Below are positions 54,161 to 64,000 of a DNA stretch of 64,000 nucleotides, one piece after another. A program made the position numbers and the translations under genes. The stretch covers positions 65,396,367 through 65,460,366 of the forward strand of contig OY829540.1 of NCBI GenBank assembly GCA_963691705.1. Direction: 5' to 3'. Within the stretch, counting starts at the first letter, position 1, and each line of letters starts with the position of its first letter. A model generated the notes under the pieces. That model was not told the DNA's origin, did no database searches, and worked only from the letters and a program-made list of their open reading frames with translations. The stretch is from Viola odorata (taxonomy: Eukaryota; Streptophyta; Magnoliopsida; Malpighiales; Violaceae).

Positions 54161-55592
54161 CCGGATCTGATTTGGCTTGGGTATGGAGTGGCGTTTGTTG
54201 GGAATTGTAAATTTTTGTTCTTAGGTAGTTAGGTATGGTTGTGGATTTTTTTTAAATTTGTTTTTTTGGGTTGAGGTTAGTGAGGATTTAGTAAATCCCA
54301 TGATTTTGGATTGTCAGAAAGAAAAAATTAGGGAAAAAATTGACTACTTAAGACTGGTTCTGTTCTGTGTTGGTTGTAAGAATTTGAAGTGAGAATGATT
54401 GACTTTTCCATCAAATGAAATGCTATTTCTTTCCTCAGATTTCTCGTCTTGTTCGGTGTATTGAAATTGCTGTTTTCCTGCTCAAGTCTATTATTAATGG
54501 GTCCATATTTATTTCACAAAAAAACAAAAACTCCCATCACCAGTTCTACTGATGAACACCATTTTTATACCTTAAATCATAAACTCGTTGATTGATTGAT
54601 TGATTCATATCTAGATGCAAGAGATTTGGTGGCTAATCATGGAATAGATGGTGAAATTTGATGGGTCATGTTCAAAAATAAATTTTGACTTTTGGTTCAG
54701 CAAACCTTTGTTTTTAGATTTGAAGTACAGATCTGCTAAGTTTTCCACCTTTCCCTGCCCTTTACTCTCTGTTCTTGTCTCTTCTTTTGCAACTTGTCCT
54801 TAAGTTGTGGATATCCTTTGTTCAAGCGACTGTGACAAACACATTTCTACTCAACTTGACTAATGGGATTTCAGCAGCTGCACATGCCTGCATATAGTTC
54901 TGCTTTTTTTTACTAGTAATAACAACATCATCATGATGTTTACTCTTTTTAGATCAGAACCAATCAAGATTAATTATGTTTACACCGAATGGACAAATAA
55001 TACTCAATATGTAAGGATCTAAACAAGCGATAGCGACCTATTGATGTTTTATTAACCTAGTGTATTTTTACCTAAAAAGAAAAAAGAACGTAGGAGCTTA
55101 TACAATGGGTTTTAGGTTTGTTGCACTTACTTAGGGAGAAGAGTTGACCAAGAATACCTTGGTGTAAGAACTTTCTTTAAAAAATGGGAATTGAATATTC
55201 AAGAAACTCAAGATTAGTGCCCTGGAAATAATAACAAGAAGCTCAAACCTCAATAAGAATAAGAAAAAAAAGATAGATTTCAACTCTGACCTAGAAAACT
55301 TTAGTAGTGTCAATTATCTTCTTTATCATTGTTTACTATAGATTCCATGAATTCAGGTCGAAGACAACCCACCATCCTTGCCTGCTACCACCGACAGCTT
55401 ATAGCTTCAATCTCAGTTTCAGGTACTGTTTTACAGATTCTGTATGCAAATTTAGCATCTCTGAATCTGATTGCAGTTTAAGATCGATCGCCAATCGTTG
55501 ATCGATACTTGGTTTGTTAGATTTGTTCAATAACGGCACCTGAAGCTGTATTTTCTTATCTATCAATAGCTTTTAGTTAGGCAGATTGCAAG
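54161..55592. other. Intergenic and methyltransferase-like gene leader
   Basis: No conserved frame. A 5' UTR intron before 55593 is possible (for example an acceptor TTGCAG near 55477) but not provable here. Confidence 0.4.
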
Positions 55593-57002
55593 ATGAAGTT
55601 AGGAAAACTGAGGGCAGGTCACAGGCCAATCGTTATATTAGGTTTCTTGGCTCTTTTGATCTGTTTGGCTACTTTCTTTAGAGTCTTATCCATCAAATCT
55701 CTTCTTATTTCTGATGCTTTCTGCAGTCATGTAAATATAGAGTGTCAAATTGGGGCTAGAAGTGAGGTTATAGAAACCATTGAAACTGTTGTCCAAAAAA
55801 TTAGAACGGAAATGAATGAGATGAGAGATTTACGAGTGGATTCCGTGGCATCAGCTCATGTGTCAAGGTATAGTTCTTTCCTTGCTGATATTATGGGGCT
55901 TATCGAACCGCTGCAGGAATCTTTGCCTTTGAATGGAGGCGATGATGGGGAAGTCACAGGTGTCCTCCATCCTCTTGTACCGTCAGAAGAACAATCAGGT
56001 GAACCTGCTGATTTTTTTCTGATAGAAGAGATTCGTAAGTATGTAAAGGCCAAGCCGAACAGATTAGGAAAACAGAATTTCATGGGAGCTAATGGGACTT
56101 TCACGAGCATCGGTCATGCTTGCTTTTCGATGAAGAATGAGCTCGAACAGTACATGGATTACGATGTTGGGGAGATCTGCAATGATGATTGGAAGCTAGC
56201 TCAAAGGCTCATGGTTCATGGCTGTGATCCATTACCGAGAAGGAGGTGTTTCTCGAGAGCGCCGCAGCTATACAGCAAGCCATTCCCAATAAACGAATCA
56301 ATGTGGAAGCTTCCCGATAATCGGAATGTTCGGTGGAGCCAATACAGATGCAAGAACTTCACTTGCCTTGCTAGCAACACCACGCGGAAAGGATTCTTTA
56401 AATGTGCAGATTGTTTCAATCTTCCTGACCATGAAATGCCAAGATGGATCGTTCCACAAGTCCATTCTTCAGCTTCAGGTACTAATCTTACCGCAGATTT
56501 TCTGATGCCTGAAGTGCTCAACATTAAGCCTGGAGAGGTCAGAATCGGGTTGGACTTCAGCGTAGGAACCGGCACTTTTGCTGCTCGAATGCGCGAATTC
56601 AATGTCACAATTGTCTCAGCAATCATCAATCTGGGAGCACCTTTCAGTGAAATGATTGCTCTTAGAGGACTGGTTCCGCTTTACCTGACGATAAATCAAC
56701 GACTACCATTCTTCGACAACACACTCGATTTGATCCACACGACAAGATTTCTTGATGGCTGGATTGATTTTGTGCTGTTAGACTTTGTATTGTATGATTG
56801 GGACAGAGTTTTAAGGCCAGGAGGTTTGCTGTGGATAGACAGTTTTTTCTGTTTGAAAGAGGAATTGAATGATTATTTAGAATCTTTTAAGATGCTGAGA
56901 TATAGGAAGCACAGATGGGTTGTTGTTCCAAAACTGGACAAGGATGACAGAGAAGTGTTCTTTTCTGCAGTATTAGAGAAACCACCAAGACCATTTCGGT
57001 AA
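55593..57002 (+). CDS. Membrane-anchored methyltransferase-like protein (At5g40830/At1g29790 family)
   Basis: A single exon encodes 469 residues: a short basic N-terminus, a signal anchor (about 14-34), a lumenal stem with a coiled-coil-like part (IETVVQKIRTEMNEMRDLR), a Cys-rich plant-specific region (about 170-290) and a Rossmann-type SAM-binding domain. Motif I reads GLDFSVGTGTFAARM (about 319-333; family members have a G-G/S-G-x-GTFAARM form), then LPFFDNTLDLIHT and VLRPGGLLWIDSFFC (about 404-418). The architecture suggests a type II Golgi protein, like related pectin methyltransferase-like proteins; substrate and activity are not established. No break is seen. Confidence 0.9.
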   Translation: MKLGKLRAGHRPIVILGFLALLICLATFFRVLSIKSLLISDAFCSHVNIECQIGARSEVIETIETVVQKIRTEMNEMRDLRVDSVASAHVSRYSSFLADIMGLIEPLQESLPLNGGDDGEVTGVLHPLVPSEEQSGEPADFFLIEEIRKYVKAKPNRLGKQNFMGANGTFTSIGHACFSMKNELEQYMDYDVGEICNDDWKLAQRLMVHGCDPLPRRRCFSRAPQLYSKPFPINESMWKLPDNRNVRWSQYRCKNFTCLASNTTRKGFFKCADCFNLPDHEMPRWIVPQVHSSASGTNLTADFLMPEVLNIKPGEVRIGLDFSVGTGTFAARMREFNVTIVSAIINLGAPFSEMIALRGLVPLYLTINQRLPFFDNTLDLIHTTRFLDGWIDFVLLDFVLYDWDRVLRPGGLLWIDSFFCLKEELNDYLESFKMLRYRKHRWVVVPKLDKDDREVFFSAVLEKPPRPFR

Positions 57003-58484
57003 TATATTACATTTATTAGTAACAATAATGTTCTTCATTTGATTTAGAAAAAAACAATAATCTTCATCTTGTTTATGTTTTTACTTCACCATTTACAGAT
57101 TTTTGTTATGTTGCATAGTTGAATACATGAAAGACATTAGAAAAAGAAAAACTTTTTTTTTTCTACTCAACTCTCCATCCTATAATTATGCAATTTTGGG
57201 TGTCATCATATCGGCTCTAATGTATCGGATTCTATCAAATTTTGAATGTAATTATAGACTTGATCAATACTCGAGTGTTAAATGAGTTGCCTATCCTTAA
57301 CATATATTTTGAATTTGAGTACACAAAATGAATCAAATTTAATAGGGAGAGTCCACATTCTTTTTAAAATTCGATAAATGTTCGGATGAGATTAATTTTC
57401 TATAATAAAGCTGCAAAAAAACATAAATGTGAGGAAAATAAAAGAAGGTGATTAAGAGTTAGAAACTTGGTAGATTCTTCTACATGAAACAGACCACAAA
57501 ATGAATCACACAAGTTGTATTTGGATACGGAGGAAAATAGAATCGAAGTTGAACCGAACCAGTTGATCATCACCCTTGCATACAACTTTACATGATTTTT
57601 TAATATTTTGGCCAATGGATCAGATTAAGAGAAAATAGAATCTGTTAGTAAGCTATCTCAAATACTCCCTTCGTCTCATTTTAGTTGTCGTCTTTTTATT
57701 TTTCACAATAACTAAAACAATCATTAGATTACAATTATTATATAATTTTTGACTAAACTACCCTCATTAATTATAAACTATTTTTTCATTTTTTTTTAAT
57801 TTTACTTCAAAAAGTAATTAATTTAAAATTAGCAAAGAATCTCGATTTTTTTATAAATAAAATAAAAATTAGCAAAGAATCTCTCTATTAAAATCCACAT
57901 AGGACTCAATGATACTGCAATACATGTTTAGTGTATTTTTTATTCAAGTTTCAAGATTCGTAAACGATTCTTTGTGACCAGTAACAATGTATTAAATATT
58001 CTAGCTTCTTATAATTCTACTAAAATAAGAAAAAAATAGTTTCTATTTTTCTTCTATTTTTTCCCTTTAATCTAGTAAAACTTTATGACAATTCTTAGAA
58101 GTTAACTTTTAGTCAATTTCATGAAGTTTTAGCCCGTCTAAATTAGTCCGATTTAAAAATTAACCGCGTGAACAAAAATATTTCGTTATTATTTATATAA
58201 AAAACTGTTAGAAATTTACCCAATTAGAAATATGTCCATTTTTCTTTATCTTATCTATGTAAAATGCAAGAAAAGACATGGTTTTTTTTGAAAAACAAAA
58301 ACTCGGCAGGCGTTTAGTCATATTCATGGAGAAAAGATATCCTTGTGATAAGCGACCCATAAAATAATCCATGAATTTTAAAGTTTGAAAAACATGCAAC
58401 CGAAAAGAAAAGAAAGGTGGAGCCCATTTCGGAACCACAAAAAGCTGCAGCCGTCCATCATGCAGATTGTCGGCCTCTTAAGCG

Positions 58485-58494
58485 CCACGTGTCC
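58485..58494 (+). promoter_or_regulatory. G-box / ABRE in reticulon promoter
   Basis: GCCACGTGTC contains the CACGTG core bound by bZIP and bHLH factors, and its flanks fit a strong ABRE. It is about 200 bases before the TATA box. Confidence 0.5.
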
Positions 58495-58690
58495 AGACTT
58501 TTTTCTCTTAACATGGAAGTATATTTTCTTTTCTTTTCCACCGTCCGTTGTTGTCTCCACGAATGTACCAAAAAAGGAAGACGCCGTCAATCCTCGATCT
58601 TGTCAAATCTAACGTCGTCAACTTTTCGATTTCAAATATCGTGAACCAACAGGTTCGGACCAGAAACCTCAGGCTCGGGCACATCTACGG

Positions 58691-58698
58691 TATATAAA
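58691..58698 (+). promoter_or_regulatory. TATA box of the reticulon gene
   Basis: TATATAAA, 137 bases before the ATG at 58835, consistent with a leader of about 100 bases. Confidence 0.6.
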
Positions 58699-58834
58699 GC
58701 AAAGCCAGCTCCACTGTTTTCAGTCCCTCATTTTACTTTGATATTTTTCTGCTATAATCAATCTTAAATCGTGAAAAGGAAAAAAGCATTTCTCTCTTTT
58801 CGAGTTTAGGGTTTTTGATCGGATCTAAGTAGAA

Positions 58835-60135
58835 ATGGCGGAGGAGCATAAAGATAGTGCCAATGAATCCGTGATGGAGAAGATAAGTGAGAAGATCCAC
58901 CACCACCACGACTCATCCTCATCTTCTGATTCGGAACCGGAGACTGAGAAGAAACATGCTTCTCCATCGTCGGTCAAAGCCAAGATTTACCGGTTGTTTG
59001 GGCGTGAAAAGCCGGTTCACCATGTTCTCGGTGGCGGAAAGCGTAAGTTCACGATCTAGCTTTTCTTTTTCAGTACTTGTCGATATGTATGATTTGGACT
59101 TGTTTTGCTTCTGTGTTTGTTACTGGTATGTAGCTATTATTCACTTTCAAGAAATCCAAGAGAACTGCGTTTCTCTGTTATTATATGATTGCGTTCTGAT
59201 TCATATGTTTTGCTTTCTTTATTATTGTTTATTTCAGCTGCTGATGTGTTTTTGTGGAGGAACAAGAAGGTTTCATCAGGTGTCCTTGGCACTGTTACAG
59301 CTGTATGGGTCCTGTTTGAGTTGATTGAATACCATTTGCTCACTCTATTGTGCCACATTTCCATACTTGCTCTTGCCGTCCTATTCTTGTGGTCCAATGC
59401 TCATACATTCATCAACAAGTAATTGTCTGTTGAAGTTATAACTTCTTTTATGCGCTTTTATGCACTTAATCTGTATTGGAGGCATTTATCTTAGAGTCAC
59501 AAATGTTTTTGTAGGTCTCCCCCTAAAATCCCAGAAGTTCATATTCCAGAGGAACCTGCCCTCCAGATCGCTTCAGCACTGAGGATTGAGATCAATGGTG
59601 GTTTTGCATTGTTGAGAAACATTGCATCTGGAAAAGATTTGAAAAAGTTTCTCATTGTAAGTTTGTCTACTTCTCATGGGTCAAAAGTTTGATGATGCAG
59701 CTGAAGTATAATATTTGTTTTTGTGAAGTTCCTTTCTAGTTCTTATATTTCAGAAAACTGTATTCTGGTTCTGACTTTCAAACATGCTGTGTTTTCTGAC
59801 CCCAGGTTATAGCTGGTTTGTGGGTTGTGTCAATTGTGGGCAGCTGGTGCAATTTCTTGACCTTGTTTTATATCGGTAATAACCTTGCACTCTTCTCTTT
59901 CAATGTTTCAGAAGAAATTGTGTCTTACCTTCTGACATTTGACATTTGACATTTTGACATGATTGCAGCCTTTGTTCTGCTGCACACAGTTCCTGTGCTC
60001 TATGAGAAGTTTGAAGATAAGATTGACCCTTTTGCAGAGAAGGCTGCTATTGAGATCAAAAAGCAATATGCAGTGTTTGATGCTAAGGTCTTGAGTAAGA
60101 TCCCAATAGCTTCCTTGAAAGCTAAGAAAGTCTAA
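58835..60135 (+). CDS. Reticulon-like protein B (RTNLB1/2/5 type)
   Basis: Five exons, 58835-59042, 59238-59418, 59515-59656, 59806-59875 and 59969-60135, give 255 residues. The N-terminal 65 residues are hydrophilic with a His run and Ser/Asp-rich stretch. The reticulon homology domain follows: [20 protein letters not shown], two long membrane hairpins (about 80-120 and 170-205), and the C-terminal [20 protein letters not shown]. It ends SLKAKKV, a dilysine-like ER signal common in RTNLBs. Reticulons shape tubular ER by wedging into the outer leaflet; Arabidopsis RTNLB1 and RTNLB2 also affect FLS2 receptor transport. All splice sites are GT-AG and phases match. Confidence 0.96.
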
Positions 60136-60616
60136 GGATACTAATTGTTCTATTCCTGGCAGACAGTTTAGAGAATGCGATATGGGTTTGGAGTTTGAAA
60201 TTGCTGAACCCTTGTTTTGTTAGAGCTCTTTATCTTTTGCCCCATGATTGGTTTAAGTGTTTGGATTGCATGGGGGTTACTTTACGGTTGTAGCTTGATT
60301 TTATTTACTTTATGACAGTTTGCACTTGCTTGATGGCACAAAGGTTTTGATGGCTCTCCTATACTTGCTGTAATCTGGTTCCTCGAACATGGTTTTTGGT
60401 TTAGATTCTGGAATGTGATGCTATTTGACACATCTCTTATCATAATATTTGCTCATTCATATTGCCCAATTTGCAATCCATGCTTTTGGTATTAGGGCGG
60501 CTGTTGCTCTATATGGTCAGTTTGCTGCTTTCGGCAAGCATGATGCCTCTCATTCTTTGTCATCTCAGTGTCTGGGGGGGTTAGTGCTGGGTATTGCAAG
60601 ACTTGTTGGGCAAGAC

Positions 60617-60649
<33 letters not shown>

Positions 60650-61863
60650 TAGTGCTTGGTATGAGTTTGTTGCATGCTTTTCTAGTCGGAAGTATTAAAC
60701 GGGTTGCTAGTTGTTGAAATGATTACTTGCATGTTGGCGTGAGTGCTACTATGATATGATTTTTTTATCGAGAAAATTTATGATTCTTATTTTTAATTTT
60801 GAGAAATAGTTTTTTTATTTTATTTTAAAAAAAGAGTCGTTTGTGTTGATGTGGTACTGGTCTTGACTCTTTTCTTATAACAAAGTATGTTCATCATTCA
60901 TAGGGATGTTTTTACTGCTTCAAGAATCATTATGAAACATGCTAGTAAAAGTCAAAAAGTACGGATGTGTTATGATTTTGTATAATCGTGAATCTTGTAA
61001 ACACTAGTTTTTCAGGATAAGAAATCAATTTTCCTTCCCTGGCCTACTATTTGTATATATGCTTCAATGCTTACAGAACAAAGTTGAGACTTCAAATCGT
61101 ATAAACCATTTCAAAAGCTTTGAAAATGTTTGACACGTCGGCGGAGACCTTAAGGCATAGGCCATAGCAGGCGCTTGTATAGATAAAGATAGATTTAAAT
61201 GCATATCCGACTGTTCTGTACTTCTTGTGGGCAGTGCATGACTTTTGTGCACTCATCATGGGACAACTATCCGCAGGGCTCCTAGAAATGTTACATATAT
61301 GGCATTTGAATTGTTCTCACAAGACTTGTGGGAGAAATCGAATTAAAAGCCCAAACATGACCAAACGAAGTTACGAAACAAGTATTATCAGCTTATTACT
61401 GTACATAATTCGTTATATTTCAATTCTAGAACGAAGCAAGTTGCCTTTTTAATTAATTTGTTTTAATAAATCTAAATACAAAACCTTTTAACTTATATAT
61501 GCAAACCAGCGGCGCAAAAGCGAACAAAAAAGGAAAAAGTCAAACCCCCATAATGTCAGTCCTTTAGTTAGAAATAAAGTACAAGGATAAATCTGATTTC
61601 AGGATGCTTAAGAGAGCTAAAGCCTGGAATTATCACCACCACCGTCGCATTTAAGAGTCTAGACGAGGCAACACGAACGGACTTCGGAACTTGGACAGTT
61701 TCAAATTTCAATGGTGGCTGGTGTTTGAATGCTAGTAAATTTGTGACCCCAGCTAATGAATGGGGAACAGCCTTTGCATTTCATCATGAAAGAATTGGTA
61801 AAACACACTGATACAATTATCAATGAACAAAGAAAGCTATACCTTTGATTAATTTACATGGGA
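60136..61863. other. Intergenic: two 3' UTRs and a G29 tract
   Basis: Holds the 3' UTRs of the reticulon (from 60136) and the golgin (ending before 61863) and AT-rich DNA between. The GC-richer patch 60570-60665 includes the G29 run and two imperfect copies of TTAGTGCT(G/T)GGTAT on either side of it. Confidence 0.5.
60619..60647 (+). repeat. Poly(G) tract, 29 bases
   Basis: 29 uninterrupted G as given. Such a run can form stacked G-quadruplexes and is also a classic place for sequencing and assembly error. Confidence 0.85.
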
Positions 61864-64000
61864 TCAATTCTTGGCAAGTAGTCTTGATATCCGAGAAGTG
61901 CTATCTGAGGTTAAAGGGACTGTCGAGAATTCAGAATCAGAATGTGCGAATGGCTGTGAATTTCCTTGAGACGACGGGGGACTATATTTGTGAGTTTGCG
62001 AAAAGCTTGGTTTGGGGAAACCAGCAGATACAGGACTCCCGGAGCTTGTTCTATGGTTTGACGCTTGTGGCCTAACGCCAGCAGCGCTCTGGCTTCTTCC
62101 TCGTAGGTCCTCACTGGGTCTCCCCGCATCTTCAGTGGATCCCCTCTTTTCCCTTTCTTCAGTTTCCTTGAGAAGAAAATCAACCCACATATCTGCAAAG
62201 GACTGGAGACAAGAATGCTCGAGTCAAGCATTTCATTCTATCCATAGAACAAAACGATTTGTCCTAAAGTCTTTCAGACATGAGAAAAATGATGTAATAG
62301 TAAATTTCAAGGAAAGAAATGCCAGGTATTCGACAGTTGAAGGGAGTAAAAGTTAAACAACCTTTTTCAGCACCAGAATTCACACAGGGTAGACACGTGA
62401 CTGGGGCAGTGATTTTTGATTTGCAGAAAAGCTTAAAGTAACAACCTAAGAACTAGTACGTGGCAACAAAATCTATCTAGTCCTTAATCAAACACTAACC
62501 ACTGAAAGTAATGCTAGAGATGGAGCATTTTCAAGGAGAGTACATTATTTGACGAATCGATTTTGATAATTTTTACACCAAATATAAAGGGAAGAAGACT
62601 ATGGATCGCATGCAACTGCTAAATGACTACCAGAACTCTAAAAGTGAGCAAAATCAAACACCAAAAGCATCACTAAAGATCGAAATAATTGCAGGTAGCA
62701 GTCAAGTGGGTGGCTGAACACCATCCAGGGTTGCTATATTCTAGAACCGAGATGGGTCAAACAGACATTTGAAAATACAACTACATCCACAGGGAAGAAC
62801 AGTGAACATAAAATATCACCAAATAACTTGGCAAAGAGAAAAATGGCAAACCTGGTTTTCAGATGCATTTGCATGCGCATCAGCTGAACTTCCACCCAAT
62901 ATTCCACCGACTAGGCGGCCAGGTAATCCCAAAACTCCACGAACAACACCTCTACCACCTTGTTGAGCAACACCTATTCTCTGTTTGTCCTCATCAGAGA
63001 ATCCCAGCATCCGAACCATAAGATCCAAAACCTGGAAGTCCCATATGAGATAGTATAAGCCACAAAAAATGGGAAAAAACTTGTCCAAACAATGACGAAG
63101 AGCATTTGGATTGAAACATATGCAACAAACAAAATGACAGTGTAAACAGCAGGGCAGCATAACTATAAAAGTAGCTTCTAGCTAAAGATCTGCCAACACT
63201 GAAATTTGATTTGACCAAAAGGACACCATGAGTTCCGTGTTCTGAATGTTTTCTTATGTCACAAGATGGATCAAGGCCGTCTATAAATAAATGTAGCATG
63301 TTGAAACTGCCCTGCTATGACTCCAGTAATGAATCCCTCAAATATGAGGCCCAAAATTTTACCAAAAATATCTTGGCATGTTGAAAAAACTAAGAAATCT
63401 TTCTGCCTTCAATTTCACTTCCCAGGGTAACTGTACTAAAAGATATTATGTACCTCTTTGCTGTGGTTTCTCTGGAAGTAGGTCACCAATAATTTGATCA
63501 CAATGCGCCTGAAAACAATACCCAGACATCCATTCAAGTTGCAACTCTCAACATTTAGAAACATATAAAAGAACAGTCACTAATCTAAAGCAACATGGTA
63601 ACATCATGAATATACATATAAGAGGACCAAAAGATGAACAAATAATAATTCACTTGGAGAATTGAACAGTCTAACCTGTCAACTAAATAATCAGAATCCA
63701 TGGACATTCTATTAAGCCTGGTCATACTCTGCTCAACAACACGACGTAGTTTTGAATTGTCTTCCTCAAGCTTATTGACTCTATTTTTTCCATCTCCCAG
63801 CATTTTTTCAGCTTGTGAAAGCTTAGCTAAAAGTTCTTCCTTCTCCCTCTTTAATGCATCTATTCCTTGCTCAGCACCCTGAAGAAACAACCTCTTATTA
63901 CTCTCCAGGGAGAAAAGGGAAAGTGAGTTTGTAAAAGCAAAATGAGTTGATGCTTTTAGTGTTGGCCGACAAAGGAGTATAAAACGCCAGTATAAAGTAA
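61864..64000 (-). CDS. Golgin candidate 3/4-like protein, 3' part (partial at window end)
   Basis: Four minus-strand exons are visible: 63878-63676, 63508-63454, 63031-62852 and 62202-61864, giving the last 258 residues; further exons lie beyond 64000. The first encodes coiled coil (DALKREKEELLAKLSQAEKM, NKLEEDNSKLRRVVEQSMTR) and ends DSDYLVDR. Next come RIVIKLLVTYFQRNHSKE and VLDLMVRMLGFSDEDKQRIG, the GRAB (GRIP-related ARF-binding) region found in plant golgin candidates 3 and 4. After it follow a Gly-rich stretch, SFADMWVDFLLKETEEREKR and a disordered Ser/Pro tail. Golgins are coiled-coil tethers on the Golgi, recruited by small GTPases through this domain. The acceptor before TCCTTTGCAG at 62203 was chosen because it restores the family sequence ENQ-SFADMW. 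Confidence 0.93.

Larger units (their letters stand above)
57003..58834. other. Intergenic, with a truncated Stowaway-like end and the reticulon promoter
   Basis: TACTCCCTTCGTCTCATTTT at about 57664 looks like one end of a Stowaway-type element, but no matching inverse end follows, so it is truncated. The remainder to about 58370 is AT-rich. The reticulon promoter contains GCCACGTGTC (58485-58494) and TATATAAA (58691-58698). Confidence 0.5.

Noticed and set aside
57664..57960. Stowaway MITE starting TACTCCCTTCGTCTC
   Set aside because: No matching inverse end within range, so at most a truncated end.
1..64000. tRNA, rRNA or CRISPR features
   Set aside because: Scanning by eye found no clover-leaf with B-box text, no rRNA-like block and no regularly spaced repeats with unique spacers.

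Overview
This window is nuclear DNA of a eudicot plant. Genes are split by short GT-AG introns in AT-rich DNA, intergenic space is full of plant transposons, and the predicted proteins align closely, from memory, with Arabidopsis families (SEC10, WRKY22, LEA14, ATL67, KPHMT, reticulon-like B, golgin candidate 3/4). No bacterial, organellar or viral genes and no CRISPR arrays were seen. The species cannot be named from this window.

Layout. 1-2952 (+): the last seven exons of exocyst subunit SEC10. 3300-7640: gene-free, partly repeat-like DNA. 7646-8559: a non-autonomous hAT transposon. 9254-9760 (-): a LINE-type RNase H fragment. 11391-12908 (+): a WRKY22-like group IIe factor, with a decayed copy of its 3' end near 14080-14600. 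15435-17759 (-): an intronless mitochondrial-type PPR gene. 18874-20162 (-): a ketopantoate hydroxymethyltransferase relic that lacks its catalytic middle exon and C-terminus. 21201-28466: a structurally intact, two-gene Mutator-like element (MULE). 29241-29960: a Stowaway-like element with a GC-rich internal hairpin. 30976-33902 (+): a proline iminopeptidase gene with three frameshifts. 34816-36214 (+): a WRKY24/43/56-like group IIc factor. 36494-42125 (-): a full-length but dead L1-type LINE with a 17-bp target duplication. 42143-44400: AT-rich DNA holding a small Stowaway MITE in a tandem repeat and a foldback Mutator-like MITE. 44536-45647 (+): LEA14. 45850-47609 (-): two F-box pseudogenes, one split by a solo LTR. 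48904-49563 (+): an NHL/LEA_2 membrane protein. 50573-51993: a second hAT element. 53513-54160 (+): ATL67-like RING-H2 ligase. 55593-57002 (+): a membrane-anchored methyltransferase-like protein. 58835-60135 (+): a reticulon. 61864-64000 (-): the 3' end of a golgin candidate 3/4 gene.

The host genes are unrelated single-copy-type genes with no operon-like logic. Several act in membrane traffic or endomembranes (SEC10, reticulon, golgin, probably the methyltransferase-like protein), and several belong to families often linked to stress or defence (both WRKYs, LEA14, NHL, ATL); this is probably coincidence.

The strongest candidate for something new is the MULE. It has TIRs of about 460-480 bp and an 8-9 bp target duplication. 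Its roughly 1051-residue transposase has an intact DDE triad, SWIM and zinc knuckles. A second, convergent gene encodes a small GRF zinc-finger, coiled-coil, tail-anchored protein. Both genes appear to start from the TIRs with matching 5' UTR introns. Between their 3' ends lies a tandem-plus-inverted repeat able to form a hairpin of about 87 bp. This resembles the mudrA/mudrB layout of maize MuDR but with a different accessory protein.
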